From assembly GCA_003453555.1 (NCBI GenBank), contig DMLA01000018.1, forward strand, positions 1 to 35,334: a stretch of 35,334 nt of DNA, given 5' to 3'. The notes under the pieces were generated by a model, which made no database searches, was not told the DNA's origin, and was given only the letters and a program-made list of their open reading frames with translations. The stretch is from Chloroflexota bacterium (GTDB lineage Bacteria > Chloroflexota > Anaerolineae > UBA7937). A program made the position numbers and the translations under genes. Below, piece after piece: positions 1-8,008 of the stretch. The first letter of the stretch is position 1. Each line of letters starts with the position of its first letter.

Positions 1-33
1 CTATCCCTGCCTGAGACCGCTACCCGTCTTCAT

Positions 34-62
34 TTGCGACGGTAGACAAATGAGGGTATAAT
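34..62 (+). promoter_or_regulatory. Promoter of rpmH-rnpA operon
   Basis: TTGCGA (34-39) and TATAAT (57-62) are separated by 17 bp. The predicted transcription start, about 7 bp after the -10 box, lies about 5 nt before the rpmH ATG at 75. There is therefore no room for a ribosome binding site and the message is probably leaderless or nearly so. An imperfect inverted repeat (CTACCcGTC at 20-28, GACGGTAG at 38-45) overlaps the -35 region; it may be the end of an upstream terminator or an operator. Confidence 0.7.
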
Positions 63-74
63 AGTTTATCGATC

Positions 75-212
75 ATGCCCAAACGGACCTATCAACCCAA
101 GAAGAGAAAGAGGCGGAGGGCCCACGGCTTCCGGGCCCGCATGAAGACCCAAGGGGGGCGCCGGGTATTAAAAGCCCGACGGCTGAAAGGGCGCAACCGG
201 TTGGCTCTATAA
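75..212 (+). CDS. rpmH: Ribosomal protein L34
   Basis: This 45-residue, very basic protein begins MPKRTYQPKKRKRRR and continues with the family core HGFRARM and GRRVLKARRLKGRNRL. Length and sequence match bL34, a structural protein of the 50S subunit that contacts 23S rRNA. It lies 8 bp upstream of rnpA in the near-universal rpmH-rnpA-yidD-yidC order. The ATG at 75 gives the family N-terminus exactly and sits about 12 bp after a TATAAT box, with no visible Shine-Dalgarno sequence. Confidence 0.97.
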   Translation: MPKRTYQPKKRKRRRAHGFRARMKTQGGRRVLKARRLKGRNRLAL

Positions 213-220
213 GCCATCTC

Positions 221-556
221 ATGGAGAGGAGATACCGGCTTCGGGAGAACGAGGATTTTCAAAAGGTTCGCCAGGAGGGGCGCTCTTGGACTCAGCCGTT
301 GATGGTACTCTGCGCTCTCCCTAACGGCCTGTCCCATAGCCGCTTTGGCTTCTCCGTCAGCCGTAGAATAGGCAAGGCGACCGTTCGCAACCGAGTCAAG
401 CGGATGATGCGTGAAGCGGTGAGGCGAAGGGTGTCGCAGATACCGCCAGGACAGGATCTGGTCTTAATCGCTCGAGCCCCCATCGCCAGGGCCCCTTTCC
501 GAGAGGTGGAGGCGGCAGTGGAGGGACTCCTCTCCCAAGCAGGACTCATCAAATGA
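221..556 (+). CDS. rnpA: Ribonuclease P protein component
   Basis: This 111-residue protein is the protein subunit of RNase P, which helps the RNA subunit cleave the 5' leader from precursor tRNAs. The N-terminus (MERRYRLRENEDFQKVRQEG) and the signature RIGKATVRNRVKRMMREAVR, with its conserved RNR motif, are diagnostic. The end overlaps the yidD start by four bases (ATGA), indicating translational coupling. It is transcribed from the rpmH promoter. Length is normal for the family and no key residue looks lost. Confidence 0.96.
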   Translation: MERRYRLRENEDFQKVRQEGRSWTQPLMVLCALPNGLSHSRFGFSVSRRIGKATVRNRVKRMMREAVRRRVSQIPPGQDLVLIARAPIARAPFREVEAAVEGLLSQAGLIK

Positions 557-762
557 AGACTATTTTACTTACCTTTATCCGAGCATATCAATCAACCTCC
601 TCTCGGGTTCTGCCCCCCAGTTGCCGCTTCGTCCCTTCCTGTTCCCAGTACGGCTATGAGGCCATCGAGAGATATGGCCCTTGGAGAGGCGGATGGCTAG
701 CCCTTAAGCGCATAGCCCGCTGCCACCCTTTCCATCCCGGGGGGTTCGACCCCCTTCCTTGA
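553..762 (+). CDS. yidD: Membrane protein insertion efficiency factor YidD
   Basis: This 69-residue protein is of the YidD family (formerly DUF37/alpha-hemolysin family), a small amphipathic membrane-associated protein that assists YidC-dependent insertion. The conserved core CRFVPSCSQYGYEAIERYG and the later RIARCHPFHPGGFDP, both with conserved cysteines, are clearly present. It overlaps rnpA by four bases (ATGA), and its own TGA stop overlaps the TTG start of the following lipoprotein gene (TTGA). All three are therefore likely translated as a coupled set. A G-run/C-run hairpin with a TTCGA loop lies just before the stop. Confidence 0.95.
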   Translation: MKTILLTFIRAYQSTSSRVLPPSCRFVPSCSQYGYEAIERYGPWRGGWLALKRIARCHPFHPGGFDPLP

Positions 763-1862
763 AGAGGAGCACACCCTTGCTAAAAGCGAAAATCGCTCTT
801 ATATTCACACTTCTCATCTTGATCTCCGGATGCGCCAGGCAAGCGCCAGCCAGCGGCTGGTCTAGCCCTATCGTCTCTGGAGACACCCTCTATGTCGGCT
901 CTCCCGGGGGGAGAGTCTACGCCCTCGACGCCGCCACCGGCCAAAAGAGATGGGAGACCAGGATCGTGGAGGAGAAGAGCACCACGGGTCTCTACTCCTC
1001 GCCCATTGTGGGGGAAAGCCTCGTTTACCTGGGCACCTTCGAGGGGAAAGTCGTGGCTTTAGACGCAGAGAAGGGGCAGATTCGGTGGGAGTTTGAGACT
1101 GGGGGAGCCGTAGTGGCCACCCCTCTACTGGGAGGGGATACCCTCTCCCACAGGGATACTTTCGTATATGTGACCTCCTCCGACCATAAGGTATATGCCC
1201 TCCGCGCTCAGGATGGTAGCAAGGTCTGGGAGTTCGAGACGGGGGCCCGGATCTGGGGGGGAGGGGCCTTAGGAGGTGGCCTCCTCTACATCGGCTCTTT
1301 CGACGGCGGATTGTACGCCCTCAATCAGGAGAGCGGCGAAAAGATCTGGGAGTTCAAGGCGGGAGGAGCCATCGCCTCCACTCCTCGCCTAGCCCAAGGG
1401 GTCGTCTACTTTGGCTCCCTGGACAACAAGGTCTACGCCCTAGACGCCGACTCTGGCGAGAAGATCTGGGAGTTCAAGACCCAGAATTGGGTCTGGTCCC
1501 AACCTCTGGTTAGCGGAGACAGAGTCTATTTTGGCTCCCTCGATCATAAAATGTACGCCCTGGACAGGGAAGGCAATGAGGTTTGGGCGTTCGACACAGG
1601 GGGAGCCATCCGTTCTTCCCCCCTCCTGGCCCAAGGGTTGCTCATCTTCGGCTCTGGGGACGGCCATCTCTACGCTCTCGACCAAGAGAGGGGCAAAGAG
1701 ATCTGGCGCTTTCCCCAACAAGAGAGGCTGGGGGCGATCTACTCCACGCCGTCGGTAGCCCAGGAGACCTTATATTTCAGTTCTTATGGGGGCAAGGTAT
1801 ACGCCCTGCAAGTAGAAGATGGCAACCAACTCTGGGAGTTCGAGATGGACAAGGAAGGATAG
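759..1862 (+). CDS. PQQ-like eight-blade beta-propeller lipoprotein
   Basis: This 367-residue protein has a hydrophobic signal peptide ending in a lipobox (LISGC, Cys about residue 25), so it should be lipid-anchored on the outer face of the membrane. The rest is eight repeats of the PQQ/BamB type, each with a core like VYALDAxTGxxxWEF, which predicts an eight-blade propeller. Such domains are scaffolds for protein contacts or, in some enzymes, hold PQQ; no dehydrogenase residues are evident. The gene is wedged between yidD and yidC, with a TTG start overlapping the yidD stop, which suggests a role near the insertase. BamB is the closest known analogue by fold, but the outer-membrane BAM context is not visible here. 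The exact function is unknown. Confidence 0.85.
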   Translation: MKRSTPLLKAKIALIFTLLILISGCARQAPASGWSSPIVSGDTLYVGSPGGRVYALDAATGQKRWETRIVEEKSTTGLYSSPIVGESLVYLGTFEGKVVALDAEKGQIRWEFETGGAVVATPLLGGDTLSHRDTFVYVTSSDHKVYALRAQDGSKVWEFETGARIWGGGALGGGLLYIGSFDGGLYALNQESGEKIWEFKAGGAIASTPRLAQGVVYFGSLDNKVYALDADSGEKIWEFKTQNWVWSQPLVSGDRVYFGSLDHKMYALDREGNEVWAFDTGGAIRSSPLLAQGLLIFGSGDGHLYALDQERGKEIWRFPQQERLGAIYSTPSVAQETLYFSSYGGKVYALQVEDGNQLWEFEMDKEG

Positions 1863-1865
1863 AAG

Positions 1866-2654
1866 ATGATAGGGCAGTTATGGACAATCGTAATCTTAGA
1901 ACCCATGATCAACCTCTCGGTGCTCCTCTACAGCCTCCTCTTCAACAACTTCGCCCTGGCCATAGTGGGGCTCACCATCCTGGTGAGGCTCATAACCTAC
2001 CCTCTGACCCGGAAGCAGCTCCAATCGATGAAGGCCATGCAGGACTTGAGCCCCAAACTCCAGGCCCTCCAGAAGAAGTACGAGAAGAATAGGGAGAAAC
2101 TCACCGAGGAGACGATGAAGTTGTACAAAGAGCATGGCGTCAACCCAGCAGGCGGTTGCCTGCCCTCGTTGGTTCAGTTGCCGGTCTGGATCGGCCTCTA
2201 CCAATCGATCTACCAGGTCTTGGGGGAGACCCCAGAACAACTGATAGCCCTCTCCCAGCATATCTACCACTCGGTGCCTTTTCTTTATGAGATAGCCCGG
2301 CGGACGATACCCCTAAATAATCGATTCCTATGGCTTAACCTGGCCCTCCCCGACCCCTACTACATCCTGCCCATATTGGTGGTGGCCGTCTTCTGGCTCC
2401 AACAGAGGATGAGCACCGTCCCCTCCGCCGACCCTCAGCAGGCCTCTATGAACCAGACCATGAGCATCATGATGCCCCTCATGTTCGGCTTCTTCACCCT
2501 ACAGGTCTCCTCCGGCCTGGCTATCTACTGGGTTGTCTCCGGCGTTCTGGGCATCATTCAGCAATATTTCGTCACCGGGCGGGGTGGTCTCAGGGCCCAG
2601 CCGGTGGTGTCGGGAAAAGAAGATGGAAGAAAGAAGAAGCGTAGAGGCAAGTGA
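1866..2654 (+). CDS. yidC: Membrane protein insertase YidC/Oxa1
   Basis: This 262-residue polytopic protein inserts and folds inner-membrane proteins, alone or with SecYEG. It is the short form without the large periplasmic domain of proteobacterial YidC. Visible landmarks are the N-terminal segment ending ILVRLITYPLTRKQ, with the conserved groove arginine, the cytoplasmic coiled-coil hairpin (SPKLQALQKKYEKNREKLTEE), the LPVWIGLYQ segment, and two C-terminal membrane segments ending ASSGLAIYWVVS-like sequence, followed by a basic tail. It starts 3 bp after the lipoprotein gene. Its 3' end overlaps the start of jag, which reads out of frame through its tail. Confidence 0.95.
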   Translation: MIGQLWTIVILEPMINLSVLLYSLLFNNFALAIVGLTILVRLITYPLTRKQLQSMKAMQDLSPKLQALQKKYEKNREKLTEETMKLYKEHGVNPAGGCLPSLVQLPVWIGLYQSIYQVLGETPEQLIALSQHIYHSVPFLYEIARRTIPLNNRFLWLNLALPDPYYILPILVVAVFWLQQRMSTVPSADPQQASMNQTMSIMMPLMFGFFTLQVSSGLAIYWVVSGVLGIIQQYFVTGRGGLRAQPVVSGKEDGRKKKRRGK

Positions 2655-3291
2655 TAAGAGCGTAGAGGAGGCCACAGAGAAGGCCCTCGCCGAGTTAGGG
2701 GCCAGCCGGGAGGAGGTGGAGATCCAAATCCTCAGCCCGGGAGGACGCCGCCTTCTGGGTCTGGGGACCCAAGAGGCACGAGTGCGGGTCACTCTCCGCC
2801 CCCCTGAGCCTGAAGGGGAGGTGGCCCTGGTGGCCAAAGAGGTGCTGGAGAGGCTGCTTGGGGGCATGGGTATCGAAGCCCGGGTGAGCCTTCGCCCCCC
2901 CGACCTTCCAGAAGGACCAAACTCCATCGTCCTGGACATCGCGGGCCAGAACTTAGGCATCCTCATCGGCCGTCGGGGGGAGACCCTGCGAGCCTTACAA
3001 TATATCACCCGCCTCATCGTCAACCGCAGGCTTCACCAGTGGACGGAGATCATCGTCGACGTAGAGGGGTACAAGAAACGGCGCGAGAGGTCCCTCACCC
3101 AACTGGCGCGCCGCATGGCGGATAGAGCCACCCTCCTAGGCCAGGCGGTCTCTCTGGAGCCCATGCCCGCTCATGAACGACGCATCATCCATCTCGCCCT
3201 TCGAGATCACGAGAAGGTCACCACAGAGAGCGTGGGGGAGGGCGATCGCCGCAAGGTGGTGATCTTTCCCCGGGGGCATACGGCTCCCTGA
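2623..3291 (+). CDS. jag: RNA-binding protein Jag/KhpB (Jag_N-KH-R3H)
   Basis: Starting at the ATG at 2623 gives 222 residues with the standard order. A Jag_N domain comes first (SVEEATEKALAELGASREEVEIQ, about residues 8-60). A KH domain follows, with the GRRGETLRALQYI loop near residues 115-130. A C-terminal R3H domain ends the protein (MPAHERRIIHLAL). Jag/KhpB binds RNA and in Firmicutes partners KhpA in controlling cell envelope growth. The gene overlaps the end of yidC by 32 bp. An upstream in-frame start at 2533 would only add residues that read through yidC, so 2623, preceded by a purine-rich GGGAAAAGAAG, is chosen. Confidence 0.9.
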   Translation: MEERRSVEASDKSVEEATEKALAELGASREEVEIQILSPGGRRLLGLGTQEARVRVTLRPPEPEGEVALVAKEVLERLLGGMGIEARVSLRPPDLPEGPNSIVLDIAGQNLGILIGRRGETLRALQYITRLIVNRRLHQWTEIIVDVEGYKKRRERSLTQLARRMADRATLLGQAVSLEPMPAHERRIIHLALRDHEKVTTESVGEGDRRKVVIFPRGHTAP

Positions 3292-3304
3292 GGCAGGCGT
3301 CGGG

Positions 3305-4165
3305 GTGAAGGGACCGGATTTCCTGGTCGTCGGGCATCTCACCAAGGACCTTGGAGAAGAGGGACACACCTTAGGGGGGACGGCCACCTATTCGGCTCTG
3401 ACCGCCAGGAACCTGGGACGAAAAGTGGCCGTAGTCACTAGCGTTGGTCCCGATATGGAGCTCGAAGTCTTAGAAGGGGTCGATCTCCTCTGCCTTCCTT
3501 CGCCAACCACGACCACCTTTAGAAATATCTATCGGGGAGAGGGCCGCTCCCAACTCCTATACCATCGCGCTTCGCCCATAGATGTAGATGCCGTACCTCT
3601 GGAATGGCGAGATCTCCCCATCGTCCATCTGGGACCCGTGGCCCACGAACTAGGAGAGGAGATGGTGTGGCTTTTTCCCCACTCCCTGCTCTGCCTCACC
3701 CCTCAGGGGTGGCTTCGAAGATGGGATGAGGAGGGGCGGGTCCATCCCCAGAGATGGGAGGGGGCAGAGAAGGTGCTCCCTTCTATAGATCTCCTCATCG
3801 TCAGCGAAGAGGATATGAGGGGAGAGGCGGCTTCGCTCAGGCAACATCTTGACCTCCCTCATATAAGCGTGGTAACCCAGGGGGCCCAGGGAGCCACCCT
3901 CTATCATAAAGGAAAGAGATACCGCTTTCCCGCCCCCCGGGCTAGAAGCGTCGATCCCACGGGAGCGGGGGATATCTTCGCCGCCGCTTTTCTAGTAAGG
4001 TTGGCCGAGACAGGGAGCCCCCACATCGCTGCTCGCTTCGCCAATGCCGCGGCCTCCCTGTCGATAGAGAGGACCGCTCTTTCGGGGATACCCACCAGGG
4101 CGGAGGTAGAAGAACGACTGGAAACATCGGCATATACCCATGGGAACGATATTCACCTTGGCTAA
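3305..4165 (+). CDS. PfkB-family sugar/nucleoside kinase
   Basis: This 286-residue protein of the ribokinase/PfkB superfamily phosphorylates a sugar or nucleoside hydroxyl using ATP. The C-terminal signature DPTGAGDIFAAAFL holds the catalytic aspartate and anion-hole glycines. The N-terminal GGTATYSALTARNLG matches the substrate-binding GG motif. The substrate cannot be read from sequence. The start is GTG at 3305, with GGGG just upstream. It lies 13 bp after jag and overlaps parA by 26 bp, so it is probably co-transcribed with the chromosome segregation genes, an unusual place for a metabolic kinase. It is distinct from the psuK-like PfkB protein later in the window. Confidence 0.88.
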   Translation: MKGPDFLVVGHLTKDLGEEGHTLGGTATYSALTARNLGRKVAVVTSVGPDMELEVLEGVDLLCLPSPTTTTFRNIYRGEGRSQLLYHRASPIDVDAVPLEWRDLPIVHLGPVAHELGEEMVWLFPHSLLCLTPQGWLRRWDEEGRVHPQRWEGAEKVLPSIDLLIVSEEDMRGEAASLRQHLDLPHISVVTQGAQGATLYHKGKRYRFPAPRARSVDPTGAGDIFAAAFLVRLAETGSPHIAARFANAAASLSIERTALSGIPTRAEVEERLETSAYTHGNDIHLG

Positions 4166-4928
4166 CCAGAAGGGTGGGGTGGGCAAGACGACCACCGCCA
4201 TCAACGTAGGGGCCTACCTGGCCGCTCAGGGGAGCAAGGTACTCCTAGTAGATATCGACCCCCAAGCCAACGCCACAAGCAGCCTAGGGATAAATAGGAA
4301 CCACCTACCTCTCTCCATCTACGATAGCCTCATAAGAGATATGCCCCTGGCTCGAGTAATCCTCCCCACCGAGTGGCTCCACCTGGACTTGGCCCCCTCC
4401 GCACCCTCCCTTGCTGGCGCCCGGGTTGAACTGACCCGCCTTCCCGCCCGAGAGCGGCTTCTACGCCTGGCTCTTCAGCCCCTAGAGGGACGGTACGACT
4501 ATATCATTATCGACCCCCCTCCCAGCCTGGGGCTTCTCACCGTCAACGCCCTCGTCGCGGCTCGAGATGTGATCATCCCTGTGCAATGCGAGTACCTCTC
4601 CCTGGAAGGCCTCACCCATCTCCTCCACACCATCGGCCTCGTGCGGCGAGCCCTGAACCCCGGGCTTCACCTCTTCGGCTTGGTGATGACTATGTACGAC
4701 GCCCGCACCAACCTCGCCCGCCAGGTGGTGGAGGAGGTGCGCAGACACTTCCCCGAGAAGGTCTTTAGGACCATCATCCCCCGCAGCGTCCGTCTCAGCG
4801 AGGCCCCCAGTTATGGGGAGCCGATCTCCGTCTACGCTCCCCGCTCTGCAGGGGCCCTGGCCTACGAGGCCCTCACCAGGGAGATCCTGGAGCGGGTCTC
4901 GGAACGGGAAACCAAGGTGGTGGTATGA
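4140..4928 (+). CDS. parA: Chromosome partitioning ATPase ParA/Soj
   Basis: This 262-residue protein carries the deviant Walker A motif KGGVGKTTTAINV at about residues 10-22. The signature lysine, the following IDPQANATSSLG and the Walker B-like DYIIIDPPPSLGLLTVNAL are all intact. ParA dimerises with ATP on nucleoid DNA and is released by ParB, moving the origin region; Soj homologues also modulate DnaA. The absence of an N-terminal helix-turn-helix marks a chromosomal type Ib/Soj protein. It overlaps the PfkB gene by 26 bp and is followed after 36 bp by parB, next to a real parS site. Confidence 0.96.
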   Translation: MGTIFTLANQKGGVGKTTTAINVGAYLAAQGSKVLLVDIDPQANATSSLGINRNHLPLSIYDSLIRDMPLARVILPTEWLHLDLAPSAPSLAGARVELTRLPARERLLRLALQPLEGRYDYIIIDPPPSLGLLTVNALVAARDVIIPVQCEYLSLEGLTHLLHTIGLVRRALNPGLHLFGLVMTMYDARTNLARQVVEEVRRHFPEKVFRTIIPRSVRLSEAPSYGEPISVYAPRSAGALAYEALTREILERVSERETKVVV

Positions 4929-4964
4929 AGGACCAAAAAGCCCGTTGTTTAGAAGGGAGGCATC

Positions 4965-5798
4965 ATGGCCGAAACCCCTCGTAGAACGAGACGCGGACTG
5001 GGCAAAGGGCTAGAGGCCCTCATTCCCACCCCTCCCCCCTCTGGGGTAATGGAGATAGAGATGGAGAAGATAGAGCCTAACCCTAGCCAACCTCGGGTGG
5101 GCTTAAAGGGGTTGGAGGGGCTGGCAGACTCCATCCGGGAGAACGGCGTAGTGCAGCCCATCATCGTCACCCGAACCGAGGAAGGGTTCCAGATCATCGC
5201 TGGGGAGAGGCGTTGGCGGGCCGCCCAGATGGCCGGACTAGCCACGGTCCCAGCCATAATCCGGGAGGCGGAACCCCCAGATAGGCTGGCCTTGGCCCTG
5301 GTGGAGAACCTGCAAAGGGAGGACCTAAACCCCCTAGAGGCCGCTTCGGCCTATCAGGAACTGATAGAAAATTTCGGCCTGACCCAAGAGGAGATAGCCA
5401 GGAGGGTAGGGAAGGATCGAAGCACGGTGGCTAACACCTTGCGCCTCCTCAGGCTTCCAGAGGTGGTCAAGGGAGCCCTTCTCTCCGACCTGATAAGCGA
5501 GGGGCACGCCAGGGCTCTCCTCCGCCTGGAAAGTGAGCAGCAAGAGCGGGCCCTGGAGGCGATCCTCAAGAGGGATCTCAACGTTCGCCAGACCGAGGAA
5601 CTGGTCCGCCGGCTGGTAGAGGGGGCTCCCCGACCGGCGAGCAAACCCCGGGAGGATCTAGCCCTAGAGGAGGCCTTCAGGCGAGCCTTGGGCACTAAGG
5701 TGACCCTCCTTCGAAGCAAGAAGGGGGGGAGGTTGATCATCCACTTCTACTCCGAGGAGGAGTTGCAAGGGCTCTACGACCTTTTGGTAGAGGGTTGA
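4965..5798 (+). CDS. parB: Chromosome partitioning protein ParB/Spo0J
   Basis: This 277-residue protein has the full ParB layout. A basic N-terminal ParA-stimulating tail (RRTRRGLGKGLEALIP) is followed by the CTP-binding N domain with box II AGERRWRAAQMAGL. The helix-turn-helix LTQEEIARRVGKDRSTVANTLRLL and a C-terminal dimerisation domain complete it. ParB is a CTP-dependent sliding clamp that loads at parS and recruits ParA and SMC. A strong ribosome binding site (AGAAGGGAGG) precedes the ATG at 4965. A perfect parS lies 5 bp after its stop codon, so the protein probably nucleates on its own gene end. Confidence 0.96.
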   Translation: MAETPRRTRRGLGKGLEALIPTPPPSGVMEIEMEKIEPNPSQPRVGLKGLEGLADSIRENGVVQPIIVTRTEEGFQIIAGERRWRAAQMAGLATVPAIIREAEPPDRLALALVENLQREDLNPLEAASAYQELIENFGLTQEEIARRVGKDRSTVANTLRLLRLPEVVKGALLSDLISEGHARALLRLESEQQERALEAILKRDLNVRQTEELVRRLVEGAPRPASKPREDLALEEAFRRALGTKVTLLRSKKGGRLIIHFYSEEELQGLYDLLVEG

Positions 5799-5802
5799 AA
5801 GG

Positions 5803-6690
5803 GTGTTTCACGTGAAACATAGGGTCTGCGACTACGAAGGGAGCGACTATAAGGCCTTTTGGCCCGGCCGGGAGTACGAGGACGCCGCAGAGCGGAGCGC
5901 CCTACGAAGGCTCCTCCCCCCAGAAGGGGAGGCGCTGGTAGATTTGGGGGCTGGTTTCGGGCGGCTGGCCGACCTCTACCAGGGCTACAAGAGGGTGATC
6001 CTCCTCGATTTCGCCCGCTCCCAACTTCTTCAAGCCCATCAGAGGTTTGGGGAGGGCAAGTTTATCTACCTGGCCGCCGATATCTACCGCCTACCCCTCG
6101 CCTCCTCCGCAGTCGATACGGCGGTCACCGTGCGGGTCCTCCACCACATAGCGGATATCCCCGCGGCTCTAGCCGAGGTCCATCGCATCCTCAAGCCCAA
6201 GGGAACCTACATCCTAGAGTATGCCAACAAGCGTAACCTCAAGGAGATCTTCCGCTACCTTCTAGGGCGCTCCCAGAAACGGCCCTTTTCCTGGGAACCG
6301 TTTGAGTATCTGGATATGCATTTCAACTTCCACCCCGCCTACATCTCCGCCTCCCTCCAGGAGGCGGGATTCGCCCCCCAGGAAGAACTGGCCGTCTCTA
6401 GCCTGCGCCTCCCCGTACTCAAGCGGCTCTTCGCCCCCGGGGTATTGGCCTACCTAGATGGCCTTTTGCAAAAGCCCACCGCCGGCCTCAAACTGAGCCC
6501 TAGTATCTTCGTCGCGGCTCGAGCCGTCAAGAAGGAAGGGGAAACGCCAAAGGCGTTATTCCGTTGTCTTTATTGCTATACCCCTTTGCAGGAGAAGGAG
6601 ACGACCCTCTTCTGCGCAGGGTGCGGCCAGGAGTGGAGGCCCCAAGAGGGGGTATACGATTTCCGAGAGCCGGAGCGTATCCCCTCTTGA
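5803..6690 (+). CDS. Class I SAM methyltransferase with C-terminal zinc ribbon
   Basis: This 295-residue protein has SAM motif I LVDLGAGFGRLADLY, an acidic residue at the end of strand 2 (VILLDFARS), and the later VRVLHHIADIPAALAEVHRILKPKG typical of Methyltransf_11/25 enzymes. The C-terminal 40 residues contain CLYC and CAGC, which together predict a four-cysteine zinc ribbon. The only usable start codons are GTG at 5803 or 5812, both within or touching parS, so the N-terminus MFHVKH is encoded by the centromere. No ATG follows before the conserved region. The substrate is unknown; the ribbon hints at RNA, protein or quinone-like targets. Confidence 0.88.
   Translation: MFHVKHRVCDYEGSDYKAFWPGREYEDAAERSALRRLLPPEGEALVDLGAGFGRLADLYQGYKRVILLDFARSQLLQAHQRFGEGKFIYLAADIYRLPLASSAVDTAVTVRVLHHIADIPAALAEVHRILKPKGTYILEYANKRNLKEIFRYLLGRSQKRPFSWEPFEYLDMHFNFHPAYISASLQEAGFAPQEELAVSSLRLPVLKRLFAPGVLAYLDGLLQKPTAGLKLSPSIFVAARAVKKEGETPKALFRCLYCYTPLQEKETTLFCAGCGQEWRPQEGVYDFREPERIPS
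5804..5819. promoter_or_regulatory. parS centromere-like site
   Basis: The 16-bp perfect palindrome TGTTTCACGTGAAACA is identical to the canonical parS consensus bound by ParB/Spo0J. It sits directly after parB and overlaps the GTG start codon (5803) of the methyltransferase gene. ParB loading and spreading here could repress that gene's expression; this regulatory effect is inference. Confidence 0.97.
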
Positions 6691-6715
6691 ACTCCCCCCA
6701 AATATGTTGTATACT
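6687..6715 (+). promoter_or_regulatory. Promoter of dnaN
   Basis: TTGAAC (6687-6692) and TATACT (6710-6715) are spaced by 17 bp. The -35 box overlaps the stop codon of the preceding methyltransferase gene. The strong ribosome binding site AAAAGGAGG (6744-6752) precedes the GTG start of dnaN. Confidence 0.7.
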
Positions 6716-6759
6716 GTCGGCGATTCTTAAGCGGTCGCGAAGGAAAAGGAGGTCTGAAG

Positions 6760-7908
6760 GTGAAAGTCTCCTGCTTGCAAGAGAACTTATCTAGGGGCTT
6801 GGCTATCGTGGGACGGGCGGTGAGCCTGAGGAGCGTCCTCCCTGTGCTCCACAACATCCTCTTGGCCACCGATCAATCCCAGTTGAAACTTTCGGCCACC
6901 GACCTCTCCACCAGCATAACCTGCTGGATCGGGGCCAAGACAAAGGAGGAGGGGGCTACTACCGTCCCCGCTCGGCTCCTAGTGGATTTCGTCAACTCTC
7001 TCCCCCCTGAACAGATCGATTTAGAACTGGTAACTCGTACCCAGACGCTCCACCTCAAATGCGCCCGCACCGAGGCCAATATAAAGGTCATAGATGCCCA
7101 GGAGTTCCCTCTCATCCCCACCGCCATCGAGGATAGGAAGATAACCCTTCAGCCCGAAGCGCTGCGCCAGATGATCGAGCAGGTGACCTTCGCCGCGGCC
7201 ACCGATGAGAGCCGCCCCATCCTCACCGGGGTTTTGGCCGATTTCCAAGAAGCAAAACTTACGCTAGCCGCCGCCGATGGCTTCCGCCTCTCCGTCCGCT
7301 CCGCCCCCTTGAGCGAGCCGGTTCCGGAACCGATGAAGGTGATCATCCCCGCCCGGGCTCTTCAGGAACTGGGCCGAGTGGCCGCCGAGGAGGGAGAACC
7401 GGTGGAGATGACCATCCCTTCCGCCAGGAATCAGGTGCTCTTCCACCTGGCAGGAGGGGCTCTGGGAGGACCGATAGAGGTGGTCTCCCAACTGATCGAG
7501 GGGAACTTTCCTGATTACAAACAGATCATCCCCACCAGTTACAACACCCGCACGGTGGTAGATACTAAGGAGTTCCTGAGGGCGGCCAAGATCGCTTTGC
7601 TCTTCGCCAGAGACGCGGCCAACATCGTCCGCCTGCAGATGGCCCCCGGTGAGGAGGAGCCGGGGAGCCTCACCTTGGCCGCCACTGCCGCCGAGGTGGG
7701 CGATAACGTGGGCCAGATCGACGCCACCATCGAGGGACAAGCGATGGAGATAGCCTTTAACGGCCGGTACCTCATCGACATCTTGAACGTCATAGACTCG
7801 GCCCAGGTGGCTTTAGAGACGAGCACCCCCTCCAGCCCCGGCGTCTTCAGGCCCGTGGGCGACGAAGATTTCGTCCATGTGATAATGCCCATGCATATCA
7901 GTCGGTAA
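6760..7908 (+). CDS. dnaN: DNA polymerase III beta sliding clamp
   Basis: This 382-residue protein matches the three-domain beta clamp, which encircles DNA and tethers the replicative polymerase. Family features include the N-terminal MKVSCLQENLSRGLAIVGRAVSLRSVLPVL, the domain 2 segment FAAATDESRPILTGVL, the domain 3 GNFPDYKQIIP, and the C-terminal VHVIMPMHISR, which contains the canonical MPM(R/H) end. The start is GTG at 6760 with AAAAGGAGG seven bases upstream. It has its own promoter and is followed by a hairpin, then recF, as in most bacterial origins. dnaA, its usual upstream neighbour, is about 20 kb away on the other strand. Confidence 0.97.
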   Translation: MKVSCLQENLSRGLAIVGRAVSLRSVLPVLHNILLATDQSQLKLSATDLSTSITCWIGAKTKEEGATTVPARLLVDFVNSLPPEQIDLELVTRTQTLHLKCARTEANIKVIDAQEFPLIPTAIEDRKITLQPEALRQMIEQVTFAAATDESRPILTGVLADFQEAKLTLAAADGFRLSVRSAPLSEPVPEPMKVIIPARALQELGRVAAEEGEPVEMTIPSARNQVLFHLAGGALGGPIEVVSQLIEGNFPDYKQIIPTSYNTRTVVDTKEFLRAAKIALLFARDAANIVRLQMAPGEEEPGSLTLAATAAEVGDNVGQIDATIEGQAMEIAFNGRYLIDILNVIDSAQVALETSTPSSPGVFRPVGDEDFVHVIMPMHISR

Positions 7909-7953
7909 CCGCTGCCCCCTCATAATGGCCGTAACCGACTACCTTGAACCAGC

Positions 7954-7982
7954 AAAGGGACCATTCCTGGAGTGGTTCCTTT
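7954..7982 (+). terminator. Terminator after dnaN
   Basis: AAAGGGACCA (7954-7963) pairs with TGGTTCCTTT (7973-7982) with a single mismatch, followed by a pyrimidine/T-rich tract. It lies in the gap between dnaN and recF, just upstream of the recF -10 box. Confidence 0.6.
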
Positions 7983-8002
7983 CTCTTTGCCTCTACCCTT
8001 GA

Positions 8003-8008
8003 TATAAT
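8003..8008 (+). promoter_or_regulatory. -10 box for recF
   Basis: A perfect TATAAT lies 16 bp before the recF ATG at 8025. No good -35 box is visible at 17 bp spacing, where a T-rich stretch overlaps the dnaN terminator. The predicted leader is about 10 nt, containing AGGGG as a short ribosome binding site. Confidence 0.5.
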
